NCBI GenBank assembly: GCA_029851415.1
Contig: CM056744.1
Span: forward strand, 119,444,838 to 119,508,837
Reading direction: 5' to 3'
Source of the DNA: Eretmocerus hayati
Taxonomy: Eukaryota > Arthropoda > Insecta > Hymenoptera > Aphelinidae
DNA: 64,000 bases
Part shown: positions 34,247 through 46,551 of the stretch, one piece after another
Layout of the letters: the number at the start of each line of letters is the position of its first letter
How positions within the stretch are numbered: position 1 is the stretch's first letter
Program-made: the position numbers and the translations under genes
The notes under the pieces: model-generated
What the model was told of the DNA's origin: nothing
The model's database searches: none
Seen by the model: only the letters and a program-made list of their open reading frames with translations

Positions 34247-36349
34247 CTTTAGTTGATGGTTACGGAAATTTGTGGGAATCCATTGTTTGTGACGGGTAAA
34301 AGTTTGCGTTGATCCGAGTCATTTTGTAGTCGATTGCGTAATTTTTGGTTGGATTTTGTCGATTTCCCATCAGCTGAAAATTGGTTTCTCTTTCTTACAT
34401 ATTCTCACTGTAAGTTTTGATTCACTTCCCAGATTTAACGATGGATCATCATCGAATATCAATAGTTTTTTTGTATCGTTGTTTGACTACTGAGAAAAAT
34501 ATTATTCGGTAGGATTCGATTGGCTATCATCTCATTCGCTGCGAGTCACAGTAACTCTTTCTATCACATTATTTTCATAGCCATAACAGCTTCATTCCGT
34601 TCTCATCAATAAATCCATCAAAAAATACATCTGCCCTGACATCAATGGTTACAGCATTCTCGATTCAATACCCTCATTCTCCTTATAAAACATCTAATCC
34701 GAATCATCAACAACTCCATCAGGGCCGGCAGATGATCTCGCTTCAGTTACAGCTACTTTCCACCTGCAAACACCTCCACATTTCCTATATCTCACTCCCA
34801 TACCCACAACCTTCCACGAGAAAAAATTGAATCTCTCCTGAAACAGTGGGCACGTAGGCAGTGTATGAATCTACCGTTCTTCGCCGTGATACCAATTACA
34901 GCTCCACATACATACATTGCAAGCTATATAAGTATATATATATATTTTTAGGTGTCGAGAGAACCAATCTCAACGGGTACAGTTGCGGCTGTAATCGAGC
35001 TCAGCGATACTAGTACCTATACAAATTTTTCCAAATAGTTGCGATATTGAGTTTGTGTGTATACACGGTCTCATCCTCAACTCGTCGTCGCCTCCCCCGC
35101 GGTGCGCGGCAAAAAAGCCAATTACTTCCGCGTTATGCGGGCTTACCCATATATACGAATACGCAAATGTATAGAGATTTGCAGCTGCAGTTGGTATACA
35201 AGTGTACAAGAGATGATCGGATAATTCATTCTTGCAGTGTTCACGCAGATGCGCCACGCTGTGAATTTATATAAATCGATCGGGACTCGAAATTTTGCCG
35301 CTATCCTCCTCGTCAATTTTTTGCTTTCAGAGTATATGGTGAATTCCGTGGTATATTTGAAGAACTGGACTGCTGCGGGTATCCCTATCGTGTGTATAAG
35401 TATAGTGGGCCCTAGTTATCGAGAAGATGGAGCTTCGTTTGGCAAGATCTGTGCGTACGTTCATCGCACTATGAAGTAACATTTATTGGACGACAAGAGA
35501 CAATCAATTTTGAGAAAAAAGTGGGTCTTTTTTTATCACCCAGAACGTGTTTATATCGTCAAAAGAAGCCGGAAATAATCGTTTGGGTCAATGAAAAGGC
35601 TTCAAATGTGATTACCGGAGATATCAACCGTTCTACACCCATTTTATGCACTTTACCGTCAATTCACACTATTTTAAACGATGGGGGCATTATGGGTTCA
35701 GCCTTCTCGCGAACTCGTAAGAAGCCACCTCTTGGGGAAAATTGTGATACCTCAGCCGTGATTGGTCAAAATTGAACGTGTCTCAACTCAACTCATTCTG
35801 AAGGCCGCGGAACAAGCTTTAAAATGCAATAAAGTATGTTGAAAAATATCCAAGTAGACCAACACTAATGGCAAAATAGCTTAAAAGGTGGGATGTTGAG
35901 TACACTTACCTTCGATGCATCACCCTTTGAAGGATTTCTAACCAATGTGGTGTGGTATAAAATAATTCATGAAATCTTTTTAGACTTATGTCAGAGACAC
36001 ATTCTTAGAAAGAGAACGGTGGACACGAGTGGGCACTCAGCATCCTCAGGCAGTCCTCTTCATCATTTAAAATCCATATCAGTAAGATAAGCTCATGGGG
36101 TGTGCAAATTTTTGCCAATGTAAGCCAAATAAATTTTTTCCTCGAGAAAATAAAGTATCAAACGAGTTCTTTCCATCTCAGAGGTAGTCACCGAAACAAT
36201 TCACGATTTCAACCAAATCTCGAATCATATCATTTCATTACTGTGAGATCGCATTATTGTTACTCAGAATTTTTACTTAAGAATAACGGTTTGTTTCGCA
36301 CTTTCATCTCTCCTCTTATTTCACACTCTTACAAAACTGACGCAATAGC
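34247..36349. other. Intergenic, no gene recognised
   Basis: A TA-rich tract lies at about 34920-34950. Several open frames between 34645 and 35780 lack family motifs or matching splice sites. Confidence 0.4.
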
Positions 36350-36628
36350 CTAAATCTGATTGTCGGTTAATTTCAAGATCCGCGAGACCTGCGAGACTGG
36401 AGCATGTTTTGCGACCAACATAACGGCGCGCGGGAGTGCAGTGACCACTTGCATCATGTGGGACTTAAACTCCTTTTGAACCTTTATGTCGAATTTTCTC
36501 TGTCTTTTTTCTTGTTCAAAACTATTCTGAGGCTCCGAACCAAATATTTTTGATATCTCAGATCTATAGTAGTGGTTTTGCAACTCTATTGATACTGCGA
36601 CGTATTTATTGCACCATTCTTTGATCAT
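36350..36628 (-). CDS. Possible exon or fragment, weak aarF/ADCK1-like resemblance
   Basis: The 92-aa frame begins MIKEWCNKYVAVSIEL and later reads MMQVVTALPRAVMLVAKHAP followed by VSQVSRILKL. The motif of a helix, a PR pair and a hydrophobic L..K run loosely recalls the C-terminal part of ADCK1-type aarF-domain kinases. No ATP-binding motifs are found nearby on this strand, and no confident splice partners are seen. It may be a lone exon, a pseudogene fragment or chance. Confidence 0.2.
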   Translation of the reverse strand: MIKEWCNKYVAVSIELQNHYYRSEISKIFGSEPQNSFEQEKRQRKFDIKVQKEFKSHMMQVVTALPRAVMLVAKHAPVSQVSRILKLTDNQI

Positions 36629-37200
36629 CAGTTAAAAAATAAAAGCCCCATGCAATCGAAAACAAACTGAAAAAGGGCAGAGAGTCGTTGGCTTTCAAGC
36701 CACCGTGAAAATAGATATTGAGTCCCCACTTGGTTTAACACTCATTCATCATAGAATCAATTGATACTAGAATTGAAGGCTACTTTTTTAGAAGGGTGGC
36801 AAAGTTATTGTCCAACTTTGTGTCAGGAAAATTTGTCAAGTTCATGACAAATGGTGTCATGTTGAAAAATCCACATTACGGACTCTAGGATCCGAAAACT
36901 ATCTGAGAGAACGCAACGAAAAAAGCATCGCCTTAATAAAATCATCAAATTCAATGTCATGAGCCTCCAAGAGAACTTGTACTTCAATAACGGTTCTACC
37001 CAGAGAATGATGTTTGATCATGGGTTTAGCGAGCTTCAGCATTGCTGAACCTGATCTTGGGCTGTGGTTTATTGACGTTCATAAAATTATTCCAAGCATG
37101 AGAAGTAATGGATTTGATCGGATCATCTTTTTCTATATTTTCAATGCCAAGAGTTTTACAGTACATCATAATAAAGATGAGATAGAGCGAAGGCTGTGAT
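36629..37200. other. Intergenic, no gene recognised
   Basis: No coding or repeat structure is recognised here. Confidence 0.35.
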
Positions 37201-37620
37201 TGAAAGAACCCACGTTTTTTGATTCAGCAGAAACTTTTTTCCGCGCGTAAATGGAAGATTACTCAAGTGTGGTTCGATAATTTCTGACGTGTTTGGGCTC
37301 TGTTTGTAGATCTTTGAATAAGCTTCCAAATGAGCTAAGATGCGTTGGAAATTGTCGAATTCAAAGTCAGTAGTCTGCCGATAATCGCTTGATTTTATGT
37401 AATTAATGAATAAATTGCGTAAAAAAGGAAAATCCGGAAAAACTCAGTGAAATCGAGTCTAATACCGAAACTGCTGTGCACACATGTTCATTGTAACATA
37501 AACAACGAGAAAAAATCACGACATAAGCCATTGGATATGTCCTCCTGTGTTGGACGTGAGCTGAAACTCAATGAAAAGTGTGCCCCATACGGGTGGGGCC
37601 CATCGCAGTGAACGTGTTAA
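37200..37620. mobile_element. Partial TTAA piggyBac-type element
   Basis: The right end CATCGCAGTGAACGTG and TTAA (37617-37620) match the terminus of the element at 20130-20913 in inverted orientation. The subterminal CATATCCAATGGC (minus strand) is also shared. The far end could not be placed. Confidence 0.5.
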
Positions 37621-39289
37621 AAGTGAATTTATGCACCCATGAAGAATGATTCCATCAAAGAACTTTCGTATCCTCCAAGAAACAGCTTAATCATTATAAT
37701 TCGAGAGAGTGAAATCATGAGATCAAGATTCAACACAAGAATCGTAAGTTTTCTCTCATCATTTTTGACGCTGAAGAGAGTAATCCCCGGCTCCACAGTT
37801 GAGAGTAAAAGCTTGAAATTTTTGTAGAAATATTGCATGGATTCACTAGGGTTATATGCATGGATCATATCAGTCTCAAGAAATAACGAACCTTGAGATC
37901 TTGTTCTGCCTTCTAAACTTTACATTTTGGGTCACGTTATCTTGTGAAACTAAGATGCATAGGTTCACACTGATGAGGTATTGTATCAAGGATTTCATCC
38001 CAGAGCAGATCAGAGACAATTTGGGCAATGTTGCTGGGAAGAGTTTCGACGTATGCCAAAGAAAATGAAGTCAGAGATGATTCTCGAGCAAAAATGTGAA
38101 CTCGACCTCTAGTGACATCATCAAGAGTGGTACACCTTGGGTCTCGCCTTGGGTTCACTGCCTTAAATTCTTATATCTCTTTTGAAGCAAATTTTTATTT
38201 TTCGTTTTTGCTGGTGGATTGTTTTGATATGTGGATATGTCCCAATTCGGATAGAAAAAAATATCGAGGGTTTGTTGGGTTTGTTCGGGACGGAAACAAC
38301 CAAATTTGCTAGAAAAACAATTTTTTTCCAGAAAAATTCTCAGGAAATACACAAAATCTCATTTTTGTTGATCTCTCTCGGAAGCCAAACTATTTTGATG
38401 AAAAAATGTCGATTAGGGTAGACCAAGTTGTAATCAGTATGAATTTCAGCCGTTCTGTTACTCAAATTCACCAACGGTAATATTCATAGTATGTGCGATG
38501 ATGGTACAAACCAACGAGATTGAAAGAATTATTACTGTTTCAATGCCTAGACACCATAAAGATCGAACGAAGCTGGCTTGAGGACTCAATCGAATCGGCA
38601 TAATTTGATCTTTGGAGTAGTAGGTCAAAACCGCAAAGTCAAAGATCCCTGTATACATGTGCGTATGCAACAAAGTGGCGCCTTTTTCTTCACATGCACT
38701 CATTGCACGATTGCATTCGGAGAAATTAATCCCGCATGATCTGCATTTACCACGATATACTTATTGAGCTTTCCCGACTGCCAAAACCGCAAGACTAATG
38801 CGAGACCATGCATACAGACATCACGCTCTTCTTTTTTTTCTTCTTTCTCGTATTTATTTCAATACCCACGATTTCATATCGAGCCACGCTCCAGTATTTA
38901 CTCTCTGGCAGTCGGTATTATTGGCTATCGATACGATATTCGTTCGCTCAACCAATGCAAGATGAATACCGTTGCGTGAGTTACGAGCAGCGCGTGCAGA
39001 ATCGTCTTTATTTTGCAGGGTACATAATATGGGCGATCATCGATCGATTCTTGAGAAAGCTATACAACATCTCGATTTATCTTGCCTTTCGCCGATATCT
39101 CTCACAACAACTTTGAAACAACTTCTTTTCAGTTCCTGCTTCAATTGAGCAATTTCAGTCGATTCAATACATCGGTGATTTATACCTTGTACAAAAGTCC
39201 AGATATGAGAATATACAGTTTTTTTTGTTTGTTTTGTTTTTCAGGGTCTTTGTTGGTGAGCGTTACGTAATACAGATTTTGAATTTTGT
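37621..39289. other. Intergenic, no gene recognised
   Basis: Several short frames occur on both strands. One minus-strand frame (38458-38703) has a hydrophobic stretch and cysteines upstream, but no family or splice support. Nothing is called. Confidence 0.35.
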
Positions 39290-39990
39290 CGGCAGTAGGT
39301 TGAATGTGCCTAACTTGCTCCCCATCTTCGAGTTTGTTTTGCTCATAAACTTTGCTTACTTCGAAATTTTTCAACGAATCCCTGCTTCTTTTGGAGCTTC
39401 TTTCAAGATCTTCAAAACGAGCTACGACAGTCTAATCCTGATCAACTAGACCTGAGCTATCACAATTTTCCCATGAATTAATCTTTTGCAAGCTTGCGGG
39501 AGGACGCATTGCTTAGAAGAGGTCTGCGGACCAAGAAATGTGAAAAGCAACGTATTTTATAAAAGATTCCCAAAATCGCAATATCTCCCTCTCCAAATAT
39601 CCAAATAAGACGTTCCTGAAATCATTTCGCAGCTTTTTTACACATTTTCAGACGGATTCGGAACTTTAGAAAGATTCTCAAGGGTTGAGCAAGGTCAGAG
39701 AAGAGAAGTAGGGTCGAAAATCGGAGATATACTCTCGCGTTTTACATGAAATTCCCGTATTTTGCTCATGAAATCGCTTCAGTTGCGAGTCTGGCAAATT
39801 TAAGGAAAAGGCATCAAGGATCTGGAGACAACCCGTCAAATGAGCTAAGGCATGTTGAGATTGGTTTAGCCAAAATTTTTGTCAGCGCTTTCACTGAAAG
39901 CTATTTTTTCTAGCTTTGTAAACATGAAAAATGATATAAGAAATATTTACGGGAAGATCAACGAGTACCCGTCTCTGAGATCGGCTTATG
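39290..39990. mobile_element. Diverged relative of the GGTAAGTGTGCCTAATATG element
   Basis: TGAATGTGCCTAACTTGCTCCCC at about 39303 and the inner TTGAGATTGGTTTAGCCAAA (39859) resemble the copies at 8178 and 22560. The ends are eroded. Confidence 0.45.
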
Positions 39991-40774
39991 CCGGTATGTT
40001 GTGTACTCTTACTTGATATGAAATGCCGGAAATATCGATGAGTTAGAATAATATTATCGAGGAACGAATGATTGCTTGAACGGTTGGCGTCGTCACCAGC
40101 CGCAGTAGGTATACATATTAGAGTTACTACGAATTACCATGCAAATAGCGCCTAGAGCAGCAAATCGAGTTGTTAGCAGTTAGGTACATACACTACTCTC
40201 GAGTGTGCAATAATTCAAGAAAGAGTCAGTGCTCTCAAGATGCAAAACGACTGTGATATTGTGAGCTCGAGTGTCGTACCCTTGACCGCGCCAAGATCAG
40301 CTGTCTTCGCGGTCGTTTGAAGAGATACTTCGTCCGGGAGGTTGTGGTAAATATGATGGCTATTCTGTACCTGAATTTGTACTACGAGTAATGATAAAGG
40401 GATACCACGTCATCTGTCACGATGGTGGGATTGGTGCAAAATGATGGCATTTTTCCTTCGTTGGTTCCCCGGTAGATATAGTGAGCATTTTTGGCCAAGA
40501 ACTGGCCAAATAACCCATTACTACTCTTGCTATATACTGCATAGGCGCCCAGGAAAAATTTTCACATTTCTCCCAGGGTTCAAAAAAATTTCAAAGGTTT
40601 GCACGAGATTTTATGGAGTTATCTGTCAATGGGCGGAACTGGCTATAGTCACACCAAAGATCTACTTATTTCCCAGGTTTTATAGTCCATCAAGCTTCAC
40701 TGTGAGATCTGAATCTGTTCATCACAAAACTGGTCCTCCGACATCACCAATACGTTCTCTCTTGCTGTAAATCC

Positions 40775-41460
40775 GCGACAATTTTACAGGATTTCCTCGG
40801 GACCGCGACAATTTTAGCGGGCAGTCCACTTCGAGATTGATACGGAATTTTCGCGACACTTTTTTGGGACTTGGGTGATATCACAACAGTACTAGCCGCA
40901 GCAGTAATAGCTCGAGACTGATACGAAACCTCCGCGAAACCTTAATCAGAACTCAAACTGTACGTGCAATGGTACCAGCGCAGCAGTACCAGATCGAGAC
41001 TGATACCGGAGCTCCGCGACACTTTTTCGGAACTTGGATGATACCGCAACAGTACTAGCACAGCAGTACCAATTCAAGACTGACATAGCTGCTTTGTAAG
41101 ACTAATACGACTGTACTAGTACTGTTGCGGTACCATTCGAGTCCCGGAGAGTTGTCGTAGAACTGTCGGATAAGTATTAAATTGATACTTCTGCACTGGT
41201 ACTGTTGCGGTACTAACCAAGTTCCGAAGAAGTGGTACGAGAGTCCCGTATCAGTCTCAAATTCGTACTGCTACACTGGTACCATTGCGGGTACAATTTG
41301 AGTCCTGAAGAGATATCGCGAAGGTTTCGTATCAGTCTCGATCTGGTACCATCACGCTAGTACTGTGGCGGTACCGCTGAAATCCTGTTGAACTATCTCG
41401 GGACTGCAGCATAGGTCTTGGACTGGTACTGCATAAGTACTAGGTTGGTGATTCTCGATT
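40775..41460. repeat. Palindromic array of about 88-bp repeats
   Basis: Units containing GATACCGCAACAGTACTAGC, AGCAGTACC and GAGACTGATACGGAG followed by CGCGACACTTTTT repeat in one orientation up to about 41095 and in the opposite orientation after it. The same family recurs at 46020-46551 and 47885-47990. Confidence 0.7.
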
Positions 41461-42778
41461 GGGTCTTGGGAGAAATGATGTTATTCAAGGGATATAAGCG
41501 AATCTTTTTAAGTTGAAAAAATTCACTTCACAATTGAGGGGATGTGTGGAAAGAGAGCGTAACTACAAAAGGGGCATTTTGAGAAGACCGATTATAACTT
41601 AACCAAAATCGCCATGGCATGATTGAGTGGATCAACCTGGCTTATTTCACAGAAGATGGCATCTTCAAAATATAATTGCAAGCATTGGAGAATCGGAGTC
41701 AATTCCATGGATTTTGCAGCCATTATAAAGAATCTCTTTCCGAATCACAGTCACTCAAAAAAGTTTTCCCATCAGAATTTTTCATAGTGATTCTTATCAC
41801 AAGAGGGATGAGCAATGAGTCTGAAAAGAGTTCGCCCCCATACGAACACGTTCCCCATAATATGAAAATCCATTCCGTAGAGGAGATAAAATCACGGAAA
41901 CCCGGCCTCGCAGCGAACGTATTATCAAAGTACAGTACTTTGGCACACTCACTACTTGATCCGCGTGTAAAACTCTGCAACCTCTCATCCACGACTCAAG
42001 GTTCGGATGTAAGTCCACATATTGTCGAATTTTGAAACTTGTGACTCCCCTAGAATTTTTGATTGATTTTGCCTCAAATAACAAAAGAATGAACCGCCCA
42101 AAATCTATCAACGGCAAGAGTGGAGATGTCCATTTTTGGGAATATTCATCCAAATCAAGCATCTCTCCAAAATGAGTGACAAGATCACGCTGAGTTCTTG
42201 TGTTTAGGTCTTGAGATAAACTGTTCCCGTGCACAATACGTGAATTATTTATTTATTTTGTGTATTTGCTCCACTACAGTGGTTATCTATACGAATTCTC
42301 GTCAATTGTACGGATTTATAATGAAAAATTCTCATTTCATTTTTTTTTTTTCAATCAACGGTTCCTTGGACATTTATAGAATTCTCATTCTGATCATGTT
42401 TTTTTTTCATGAAAATTGACTTAGGTTGTAGGAATTACTTTCATTGGCAAAAATCGTTTTCCTTACTTGCTGCTAGGGCAGAGAATCAGTTTGGAAACCT
42501 TGGTCTGAGAATCACAATTTTCCGTAGTCCAATTCAAGACGTATTCAAGGGGTGATCCAAAGTCTTCCCCTCTTCCACCCCCACCCCGTTTCAAAAATTA
42601 TTACACTGAAACTTCATAGTGTGATTCTAGTTCTCCATCAGAGGAATGCCTCGATGGCAATGAGATACATATTCTGATGAATGAAAGTGAGTTACTTGCA
42701 TAATTGATAAATTCAATAAATCCTACTAAGGCTCGGGTAATGCTCACATGAGTATACTGGGATTCAAATATAAATTAT
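41461..42778. other. Intergenic, no gene recognised
   Basis: Sequence at about 41815-41945 resembles 54640-54740 (GAGTTCGCCCCCATACGAAC, GAGATAAAATCACG), so it is a dispersed repeat. The 119-aa frame across it is not supported. Confidence 0.4.
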
Positions 42779-42866
42779 TTTATTCAATTTTCAATTCATA
42801 CGTGTAGAACATAGAATATTTGAAGAATCGTGGGCTTCCACCTCCATCATCATTATTATGAGCATC

Positions 42867-43764
42867 TCAAGGGCAAGGTCCTGAGCTCACTTGTTTCAGA
42901 TCTGGAAGTAAATCAACAATTTTCAATCATTCTAATCGCTTAATCAATTTGTTGAATCGTATTATTACAAGGTCGCAAATTATTACCAGGATTGCATTTC
43001 TTGGCGCATTCCAGTGCAGAAGCAGATGCGTATGTAACATTATCACTCCCACATACAGGCACATACTCCAAAGTCATTATGCAAAGTTGTTTAGCTTCGC
43101 ACTCGTCTTTCTTCTCGGATGGCGCAGCAGTTACGAAAACTGAGCAAAAGACCACTGCTGAAAATGAAGAGAGGTATTTTTGAATTCCCCACGAATATGA
43201 ACGATATTCCTCATTTCTTTGGCTGTGATTTATGGTACATCTACGTAGGAAGTATCAATTGAAGTATATGCAAAATGAGAACTGCATACTATCATTAGAA
43301 TATCGTTTAAATCGATGAGGTTCTATGGTATGCAGTAAGTAGTCCATTTCTATCATGATGAGATTCTTATTGAACGAATTAACGTATCGCAAGCACATGA
43401 TTAAGACATTCTGGACTCAGAATAAGCTCCACTTGTGTCAAAAATTGGAAAAATATCTCTCACATTGCTCATTTTTTATTAGCCCAAATTTATCTGACCG
43501 TTTCCTTCATTCCATTTTGAAAGTATTCATTAATAGCTCATCTATATAGCCTATCTATCTTGTAAGGAGTGAAATTATTTTCCTTTCTCAAATGAGTGGA
43601 CCTACTACGATTCTATTGGTTGTTAGTTAATGTCTTTTTCGAAGTTTGAAAAAAGTTTTGAACGAAGTTCCTTAAGGGAATGAAGGCAACTTACCAATAT
43701 GTATGTGAGTATCAATACACAAAATCTACTTACCTACGAGGAGAGATGCGAGTGCTTTTGACAT
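42867..43764 (-). CDS. Kazal-type serine protease inhibitor, single domain (78 aa)
   Basis: Exons in transcript order are 43734-43764, 42987-43157 and 42867-42901, both introns phase 1. Exon 1 (MSKALASLLV) plus the start of exon 2 (AVVFCSVFVTAAPS) gives a signal peptide cleaved near Ala. The single Kazal domain runs from DECEAKQLC through TLEYVPVCGSDNVTY to SSGPCP at the C-terminus. TLEY.P.CGSDN.TY is the classic reactive loop, and alignment from Cys3 places Leu at P1, suggesting chymotrypsin- or elastase-like targets. Cysteine spacing is unusual (C-x5-C-x9-C-x14-C-x3-C-x11-C). TATAAA (43860-43865) lies 32 nt before TCAGA, and AATAAA is at 42779-42784. The exon plan matches the two larger genes downstream, which are its paralogs in opposite orientation. 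Confidence 0.92.
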
Positions 43765-43832
43765 TTTAGATGAAAATCTCGAGACTGGCTAACTTCTCAA
43801 AGGTATTTCTTGATGCTTCTCGAAGTTGGTTC

Positions 43833-43865
43833 TGACACTTGCTGGAGCCACAAGCTCATTTTATA
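43833..43865 (-). promoter_or_regulatory. Core promoter of the single-domain Kazal gene
   Basis: On the minus strand, TATAAA at 43860-43865 is followed 32 nt later by the A of TCAGA (43833), giving a 5' UTR of about 69 nt. Confidence 0.6.
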
Positions 43866-44515
43866 CTCTATAGTTCCACACTCGAAGAGATTTTTATCCA
43901 AACAACATTTCTCTTCTACCGTGTATTTTTATTACACTCTATTAGTTGTGTCTAATGGTTCGAAAGGGATGAATATTCCACACTATCAACCATGTATGGT
44001 CTTCTTTTATGAACAGAGTTAGACCATCGAATGAGTGAAGCACAATTTTTTCATGACTAGTTCTAAAAAAATCATTCCAAATGAATAGACGTTAGACGAA
44101 TACGTTCGTACTGAGAGATCAGAATCCGACGTGAATAAAATATACGACTAGCACCGTTGGTGGACTGGTCGGGATGTTCATTCGCTATTTTTCCACGTAC
44201 AAATAATGCTCAAAGAATTTGAGTGATCTGATACTTTTTGAAAGTACCTGATATGTGATTGGGTAACTTTATACTGGTATATTTTGCGATAAGGGAGAAC
44301 AATAAATTCGTCAAAATAATTGTTTTGATCCATGATCTTTGCACATTAGTCCACATTGTGAGTGGCTGACCATTCGTATTTGAGAGTATTCTCTCAATAT
44401 GAAAACAATGTACTCAGTTTTTTGAAGAAAATTTTTCGTCATCATTCTCATTCCTGGAATGCACTTCCTTTTGCAGATCGCAAACTCTATACGACATTCA
44501 GTGAAAATCACAAGA
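43866..44515. other. Intergenic, no gene recognised
   Basis: No coding frame or repeat structure is seen. Confidence 0.35.
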
Positions 44516-44980
44516 ACTCCCCCTGAAAAAAATTGCAGACCGATTCGTCGAGTTATGTAGGACTACTTCCATTTTTTCGGTTTAAAATTCTGAATTTTCT
44601 CATAGCAATGCTTCAGAATTGAAAAAAATGTCGATTTGTCCGGAAAATCTCAGAAATACTTTCTTGATGAGATCAAATAAATATATCGAATTAGTGGAGG
44701 AGAATTGCAGAAGCCGAAATTCTTTTTCAAGGGAAAGGTGTGTGTAAGTATATAATTTTTCAATGGAATTCCTTTTCAACTTCTGCCGTTTATTGCTTCT
44801 GTACTTTGGTGTATTATTTTGATCTGGATCTGAAAACTTTCTTGTGATTTTTCGGAAAAACCGATATTTCGTAAGTTTTGAGGCGTTTTGATGAGAAAAC
44901 TCAGAACTTTGATCCGAAAAAACGGAAATAGTCTCACAGGACTGGAAGAATCGGTCTGAAAACTTCTTCGAGGGGATTTC
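44516..44980. mobile_element. Inverted-repeat element of about 460 bp
   Basis: CTCCCCCTGAAAAAAATTGC followed by AGACCGATTCGTCGAG at the left pairs with CTGGAAGAATCGGTCTGAAA and CGAGGGGA at the right. CCATTTTTTCGG also has its partner CCGAAAAAACGG. It is non-coding. Confidence 0.6.
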
Positions 44981-45579
44981 GGAAGAAAGAAGATATGGGT
45001 TCCGTCGAAGCAGGCGTTAATTCCGCCACACTACGCACTGAAGTATCCTTTTTGTACGGATTCTCTCCTTTTTACGCACAGTTTGATCAAAATTAGCACG
45101 TGATCATTGGCGAAAATACCCGGATTCCACGGCTATATGGGCAAATTATTCGAATTGGGTGATTTCGACTTCAAAGGTTGGAGAATCTTCAAACGACAGC
45201 ACGCGCCTCGTTGACATTTCTTTGGTCAAAGTAATGCTCCAACTATAATAACACAATCGTATAAGTCACTTCGCAGCTTGGCCGCAGATATGTAAGGGAA
45301 TAGGAGTCACCCCCATATATTTATACTCGACTCCAATTACCTACTTTATTTACTCAAATTTGTAATCATCTAAGTGAATAAATGGCATCTTTGGTGTTGA
45401 AAGAGTAAGGAGATATTTTGAACAGTTTGCAGTGTCTTTTGGGGGCCTTTGTTACAATACAAAGATGTGCCATAGCCACGCAAAGATGCATTTTCATCAT
45501 TTGCCAATTCTTATAAGCTTCGAATTGGGACCGAGATAAGTTCAGGTTGGAGGGCATAATGATGGTTATTTATTGGAAT
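44981..45579. other. Intergenic, no gene recognised
   Basis: No supported gene. A 63-aa minus-strand frame at 45366-45557 has no recognisable features. Confidence 0.35.
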
Positions 45580-46019
45580 ATATACAGGGTGTTTGAAGAG
45601 TAGTTCATCCGCTGCACGAGGTTAAAATGCTCGAAAATCCAGATTCTTCTCGTTTTTTTTTTTTTTTCACCGTGAAAGTCGGGTTTCGTCGACATCAAAA
45701 TATCTCAAAAATTATTCTTTCATAACATACAGTTGTGAATCACGAACTCATCACTAACGAGGGGAGCACCAACCTTGCGGGTCCTGGATCTTGACGAAAC
45801 TTTAAGAATCATCTTGTTTCGGTGAGAAATGAAGGTACCCAAAGGGGTTTTGTCCAATGGGCCTCCTATTCTGAGATACAGCCATGGAGGTTAGCATTGT
45901 CAGTATATCTATATTTGTGTCATTTTAACATGGGCCTATATGGACAATGCTAACCTTCATGGCTGTATCTCAGGATAGAAGGCCCATTGGACGAAATTCT
46001 CCTGGGTACCTTCATTCCT
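45580..46019. mobile_element. Palindromic element, copy A
   Basis: ATATACAGGGTGTTTGAAG at 45580 is a common transposon end. From 45828 to 46018, AATGAAGGTACCCAAAGGGG and GAGATACAGCCATGGAGGTT pair with their complements across a centre near 45920. A second copy is at about 58020-58370 (TTGGTGAGAAATGAAGG in both). Confidence 0.6.
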
Positions 46020-46551
46020 TAGCAGTTCAGGACTACCACCAGTTCAGGTTGGTCTGCGACATTTTTCCAGGACTTTGGCGGTACCTCAACAATACTACTG
46101 CAGCACTAGTTCAAGACTGACATGGTTTGTTTGCGACACTTTTCCAGGACTCCTCAGGTAACATATGACATAACAACACTGTCGCAGTACCTTCAAAACT
46201 GATACGAGTGCTCCGCTCTCTTTGATTAGAACGGCACTGTAATATAATTAGCGCAGGACCTGTTCAAGGCTATCATGGCTGCTTCCCGACTATCGTGCAG
46301 GACTTGGATGGTACTGCGACGGTATCAGTCCAGTACCAGTCGAAGTGTTAGAAGAGTGTTCTGGAGCAGCCCCGTCACTTTAAACTAGTACTGCTGTCGT
46401 TCTGTTGAGGTACCGTCAAAGTTATGGAAAAGTAACGCGGACCTTACGTGTTGGCCTTGAACTGTTCCTCCAATAGTATCGTTGCGGTACCATTCAAGTT
46501 TTGCAGAAGAATTGTGAACCAGCCGTGACAGCCTTGAACCGATACCGTTGC
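46020..46551. repeat. Repeat array of the GGTACCGCAACAGTAC family
   Basis: Diverged units of the 40775-41460 family (GACACTTTTCCAGGACT, GGTACCTCAACAATACTACT) are split here by the hAT-type insertion and resume at 47885. Confidence 0.6.

Noticed and set aside
37629..38158. Two minus-strand frames that read like protein, possibly upstream exons of the 36350-36628 frame.
   Set aside because: Splice phases could not be joined and no motif links them.
38458..38703. Minus-strand frame with cysteines and one hydrophobic segment, possibly a membrane protein exon.
   Set aside because: No recognisable family, no clear acceptor or partner exons, and low-complexity surroundings.
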